From contig NZ_CP008852.1 in the NCBI RefSeq assembly GCF_000725345.1, positions 3,836,001-3,900,000 of the forward strand: a stretch of DNA of 64,000 nucleotides. Reading direction: 5' to 3'. Position 1 is the first letter of the stretch. Each line of letters opens with the position of its first letter. The notes beneath the pieces are model-generated. The model was not told the origin of the DNA and ran no database searches. It saw only the letters and a program-made list of their open reading frames with translations. The position numbers and the translations under genes were made by a program. Below, piece after piece: positions 62,174-64,000 of this stretch. The stretch comes from Pelosinus sp. UFO1. Its GTDB lineage: Bacteria > Bacillota > Negativicutes > DSM-13327.

Positions 62174-63372
62174 GATTTCACCACCTCTCTCTTAGGAATT
62201 AAATCTTCAATCATGGATGCTGCTGCCCCTGCTCCTCCATAAACCCTGCATAAATCTCTAAGATTTTCAGCCTTCGCTTGATAAGTAGGGCTGGATAAGA
62301 TTTTTTCTATGGCTTGTGCCAAGATAACAGGAGTTAAAGTAGCCTTCTCTAAAACAATTCCAGCTCCATGCTTAGATAACACAGCACCATTATCTTCTTG
62401 CTCTCCCATGGAAGGAATGACGACGGCTGGTTTACCACAGGCAAGACAATTCATAAGGGTAGAAGATCCACCGTGAAAAACCGTCACATCACTAGCTCGT
62501 ATCATTTCAGTTCCTGGTACAAAATTAAAAATAGAAACGTGAGCGGGTGGATTATACGATGAAAACTCCTCCGATGAAAGCCCTAAACCGGTAGAAATCA
62601 CAGCTTTTACAGTTGGCATCAATTGAAAGGTTTCTAACACTAGCTTTAAAAATTCCTCACCAATGAGTTTCGAGCCACCACCAATGGTCACATATACCAT
62701 TTTAGAATGACTTTCACCAATATGCTTCCTCTTCAGTTCCTCTTGCCCTGGTAACTGTTCAGGATCTTCTAGTAATAGCGGTCCTGTATAACGAACCTTC
62801 TCTTTTATAATGGATGTCCACTCTGTACCTTTTGCCAACTCTGCTTCTACACCTAATTCTGGTATGCCCTCAAGTAAAATGAGATCAGCTGCCTCTAATA
62901 CTTCACGAAAAACTACCGTTATACTAGAATTATCGCTTACACCTTTTGAAAACATAGCAAGAGTTTTTTCTCCATGGGGCTGCAAGCAGGTTAATACAGA
63001 AGGAATACCAAGTATTTGCGCTGCTTGCACTCCTGTGATGGTCCCGCAGAGCATGATATCTGGGCTTTCCGTCTTACCGACTTCAACCTCCTTTGTTTTT
63101 ATCTTATCTATTACTTCCTTAATTTTTTTCATTTTTTCTTCTTGATTGGTTTTGCCCTCTCTGAATTCATCCGTAAAAGCTTCTATCTGAGGCATATCTT
63201 TAAACTCAATGACCTCTAAACCATAACCACGAATCACCGAAATTAACTTATCACCTGCCAAGAATTTAATGTCGTGACCCCGGTGTTGAAGTTCCTTGGC
63301 GATTGCTACCACTCGCATGGTTTGTCCCATTATCGTACCAGTGCCCATCTGGGTGGAACACAAAACTTTCAT
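62170..63372 (-). CDS. GT1/MGT-type glycosyltransferase
   Basis: 400 aa, GT-B fold of the UDP-glycosyltransferase/MGT type (calicheamicin/macrolide GT-like). N-terminal acceptor domain MKVLCSTQMGTGTIMGQTMR ... IKFLAGDKLI. C-terminal donor domain VYVTIGGGSKLIGEEF, NFVPGTEMIRASDVTVFHGGSSTLMNCLACGKPAVVIPSMGEQEDNG, the classic HGGxxT and P-Q/E-D donor contacts. GGAGG nine bases before ATG 63372 supports the start, although this lies 107 bases inside the end of the PfkB gene. Acceptor unknown: a lipid, or a small metabolite. Confidence 0.9.
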   Translation of the reverse strand: MKVLCSTQMGTGTIMGQTMRVVAIAKELQHRGHDIKFLAGDKLISVIRGYGLEVIEFKDMPQIEAFTDEFREGKTNQEEKMKKIKEVIDKIKTKEVEVGKTESPDIMLCGTITGVQAAQILGIPSVLTCLQPHGEKTLAMFSKGVSDNSSITVVFREVLEAADLILLEGIPELGVEAELAKGTEWTSIIKEKVRYTGPLLLEDPEQLPGQEELKRKHIGESHSKMVYVTIGGGSKLIGEEFLKLVLETFQLMPTVKAVISTGLGLSSEEFSSYNPPAHVSIFNFVPGTEMIRASDVTVFHGGSSTLMNCLACGKPAVVIPSMGEQEDNGAVLSKHGAGIVLEKATLTPVILAQAIEKILSSPTYQAKAENLRDLCRVYGGAGAAASMIEDLIPKREVVKS

Positions 63373-64000
63373 CTTCAGTACCCTCCTTACTCTCGTGAAT
63401 CATAACTTGACTTTTGGAAAGAAAATCATCTAGTAAATTATGAAGATAGTCTCGATAGTGCTGATGGACAATGCCTCTTACCTCAGGTTGAGAGGGAAAT
63501 CCATTCAAACCTTGAAACGAAGCCTTTAGTGAACCAAAGGTATTCCCCAGTATGACCCCTAATAGGGGATTTTTAATTTTTGCATAGGAATATACAAAAC
63601 CTGCAGATGCGGAGTCACCGCAGCCAGTTGTATCGACTACTGGACCAAAATCTCTAACCACAGGTACATTTGCCCATAAGATACGCTCATCCCTTTTCCA
63701 AGCAACAAGAGAAGATTGATCCCCAAAGGTGATCCAACAGGCAGTTAGTCCCTCTTTCACTACGCTAGTAGCATACTCCACATATTCCTTGTAATGACCC
63801 ATTTCATGGCCGGCAACCCATTGGGCTTCTTTGGCATTCATCTTCAGAATATCGATACACCCTAACCATTCCTTTGGGTTTTCCCAATATTTATTAAATC
63901 GTTTCCCTTCTTTAGTAACGCCTGTTACTAAACCATGAACATCAAGAAAAATGGTACCATGGGAAACACGCCGCCATTCTTTAGCACAAGCTAAGGGTAT
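63266..64000 (-). CDS. PfkB family carbohydrate kinase, partial
   Basis: The last 244 residues of a ribokinase/PfkB-type sugar kinase whose start lies beyond the window end. Contains LDVHGLVTG, ILKMNAKEAQW, LTACWITFGDQSSL, and the PfkB signature 2 VVDTTGCGDSASAGFVY with the catalytic Asp. The last 36 codons (residues KEGTEDESFVFHP onward) overlap the GT gene in another frame and look non-globular (WYDNGTNHASGSNRQG), as if an original stop near 63372 was lost. First visible gene of the kinase-GT-nucleotidyltransferase run, which suggests activation of a sugar for transfer. Confidence 0.85.
   Translation of the reverse strand: MPLACAKEWRRVSHGTIFLDVHGLVTGVTKEGKRFNKYWENPKEWLGCIDILKMNAKEAQWVAGHEMGHYKEYVEYATSVVKEGLTACWITFGDQSSLVAWKRDERILWANVPVVRDFGPVVDTTGCGDSASAGFVYSYAKIKNPLLGVILGNTFGSLKASFQGLNGFPSQPEVRGIVHQHYRDYLHNLLDDFLSKSQVMIHESKEGTEDESFVFHPDGHWYDNGTNHASGSNRQGTSTPGSRH

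Noticed and set aside
1-64000. tRNA, rRNA, CRISPR arrays, prophage or transposase genes
   Set aside because: I scanned for tRNA-like TTCGAATC/CCA contexts, regularly spaced repeats and transposase-type proteins and found none that hold up; the GATTCGAAAATCC near 15065 is part of a hairpin-rich spacer, not a tRNA arm.

Overview
The window reads as chromosome of an AT-rich, anaerobic, spore-forming Firmicute. The best fit is the Negativicutes (Sporomusa/Pelosinus-like). This is an inference from the gene mix: a GerA/GerB/GerC germination operon, a SpoVB-type flippase, an oxygen-sensitive class III ribonucleotide reductase, NADPH-type glutamate synthase and DUF2935/DUF2000/DUF1653 genes. I saw no rRNA, tRNA, CRISPR array or complete insertion sequence. 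Most genes are on the minus strand; plus-strand genes are isolated and are mostly regulators, a kinase or secreted enzymes.

Layout. 1-3.4 kb: germination operon gerB - small membrane protein - gerA - gerC (cut by the window start). 3.8-6.5 kb: TetR regulator with a zinc-ribbon protein, a QueG-like Fe-S protein and a LysR regulator. 6.8-9.9 kb (plus strand): a membrane PAS histidine kinase followed by an N-acyltransferase of the FeeM/autoinducer-synthase type fused to a cyclic-nucleotide-binding-like domain. 10-16.9 kb: nucleoside uptake and use (BMP lipoprotein, ATPase, two permeases, uridine phosphorylase) beside a Crp/Fnr-type regulator, with a shared dyad in front of both transcription units. 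17-23.2 kb: DUF2935, LUD, metallo-beta-lactamase-fold, methyltransferase + TetR, and base-excision repair (nfo, AlkA-like). 23.5-28.2 kb: flavin reductase, a secreted GH9 glucanase with a small carbohydrate-binding-like partner, and an O-methyltransferase. 28.4-34.5 kb: gltBD. 34.9-40.3 kb: DUF3298, a likely non-coding RNA on the plus strand, an APC permease, DUF2000, a prolyl-tRNA editing protein and malic enzyme. 40.6-45.5 kb: SDR/thiolase pair, and a MocR regulator divergent from an EamA exporter. 45.6-55.6 kb: FapA-like DUF342 protein with a triplicated N-terminus, monooxygenase, nrdD, SpoVB-like flippase, DedA, MBL hydrolase, Lrp regulator, DUF1653. 55.8-59.2 kb: HD-GYP protein, tyrosine recombinase and SbmA/YddA-type ABC protein. 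59.4-64 kb: a glycosyltransferase / nucleotidyltransferase / phospholipase-like cluster and a PfkB kinase cut by the window end.

The strongest unusual signal is at 56.6-57.4 kb. A small FimB-size tyrosine recombinase gene is bracketed by two 23-bp sites that are exact reverse complements of each other, including the asymmetric 5-bp spacer. This is the architecture of a self-contained invertible DNA switch, and one site lies inside the 5' end of an HD-GYP (c-di-GMP phosphodiesterase-type) gene. Inversion would also change the stems of two terminator-like hairpins. The second is 35.76-36.18 kb, where a G/T-rich, internally repetitive stretch has a plus-strand promoter in front and a plus-strand-specific terminator behind but no convincing protein, so a roughly 0.4-kb ncRNA is likely. 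The third is the acyltransferase/cyclic-nucleotide-domain fusion beside the sensor kinase.
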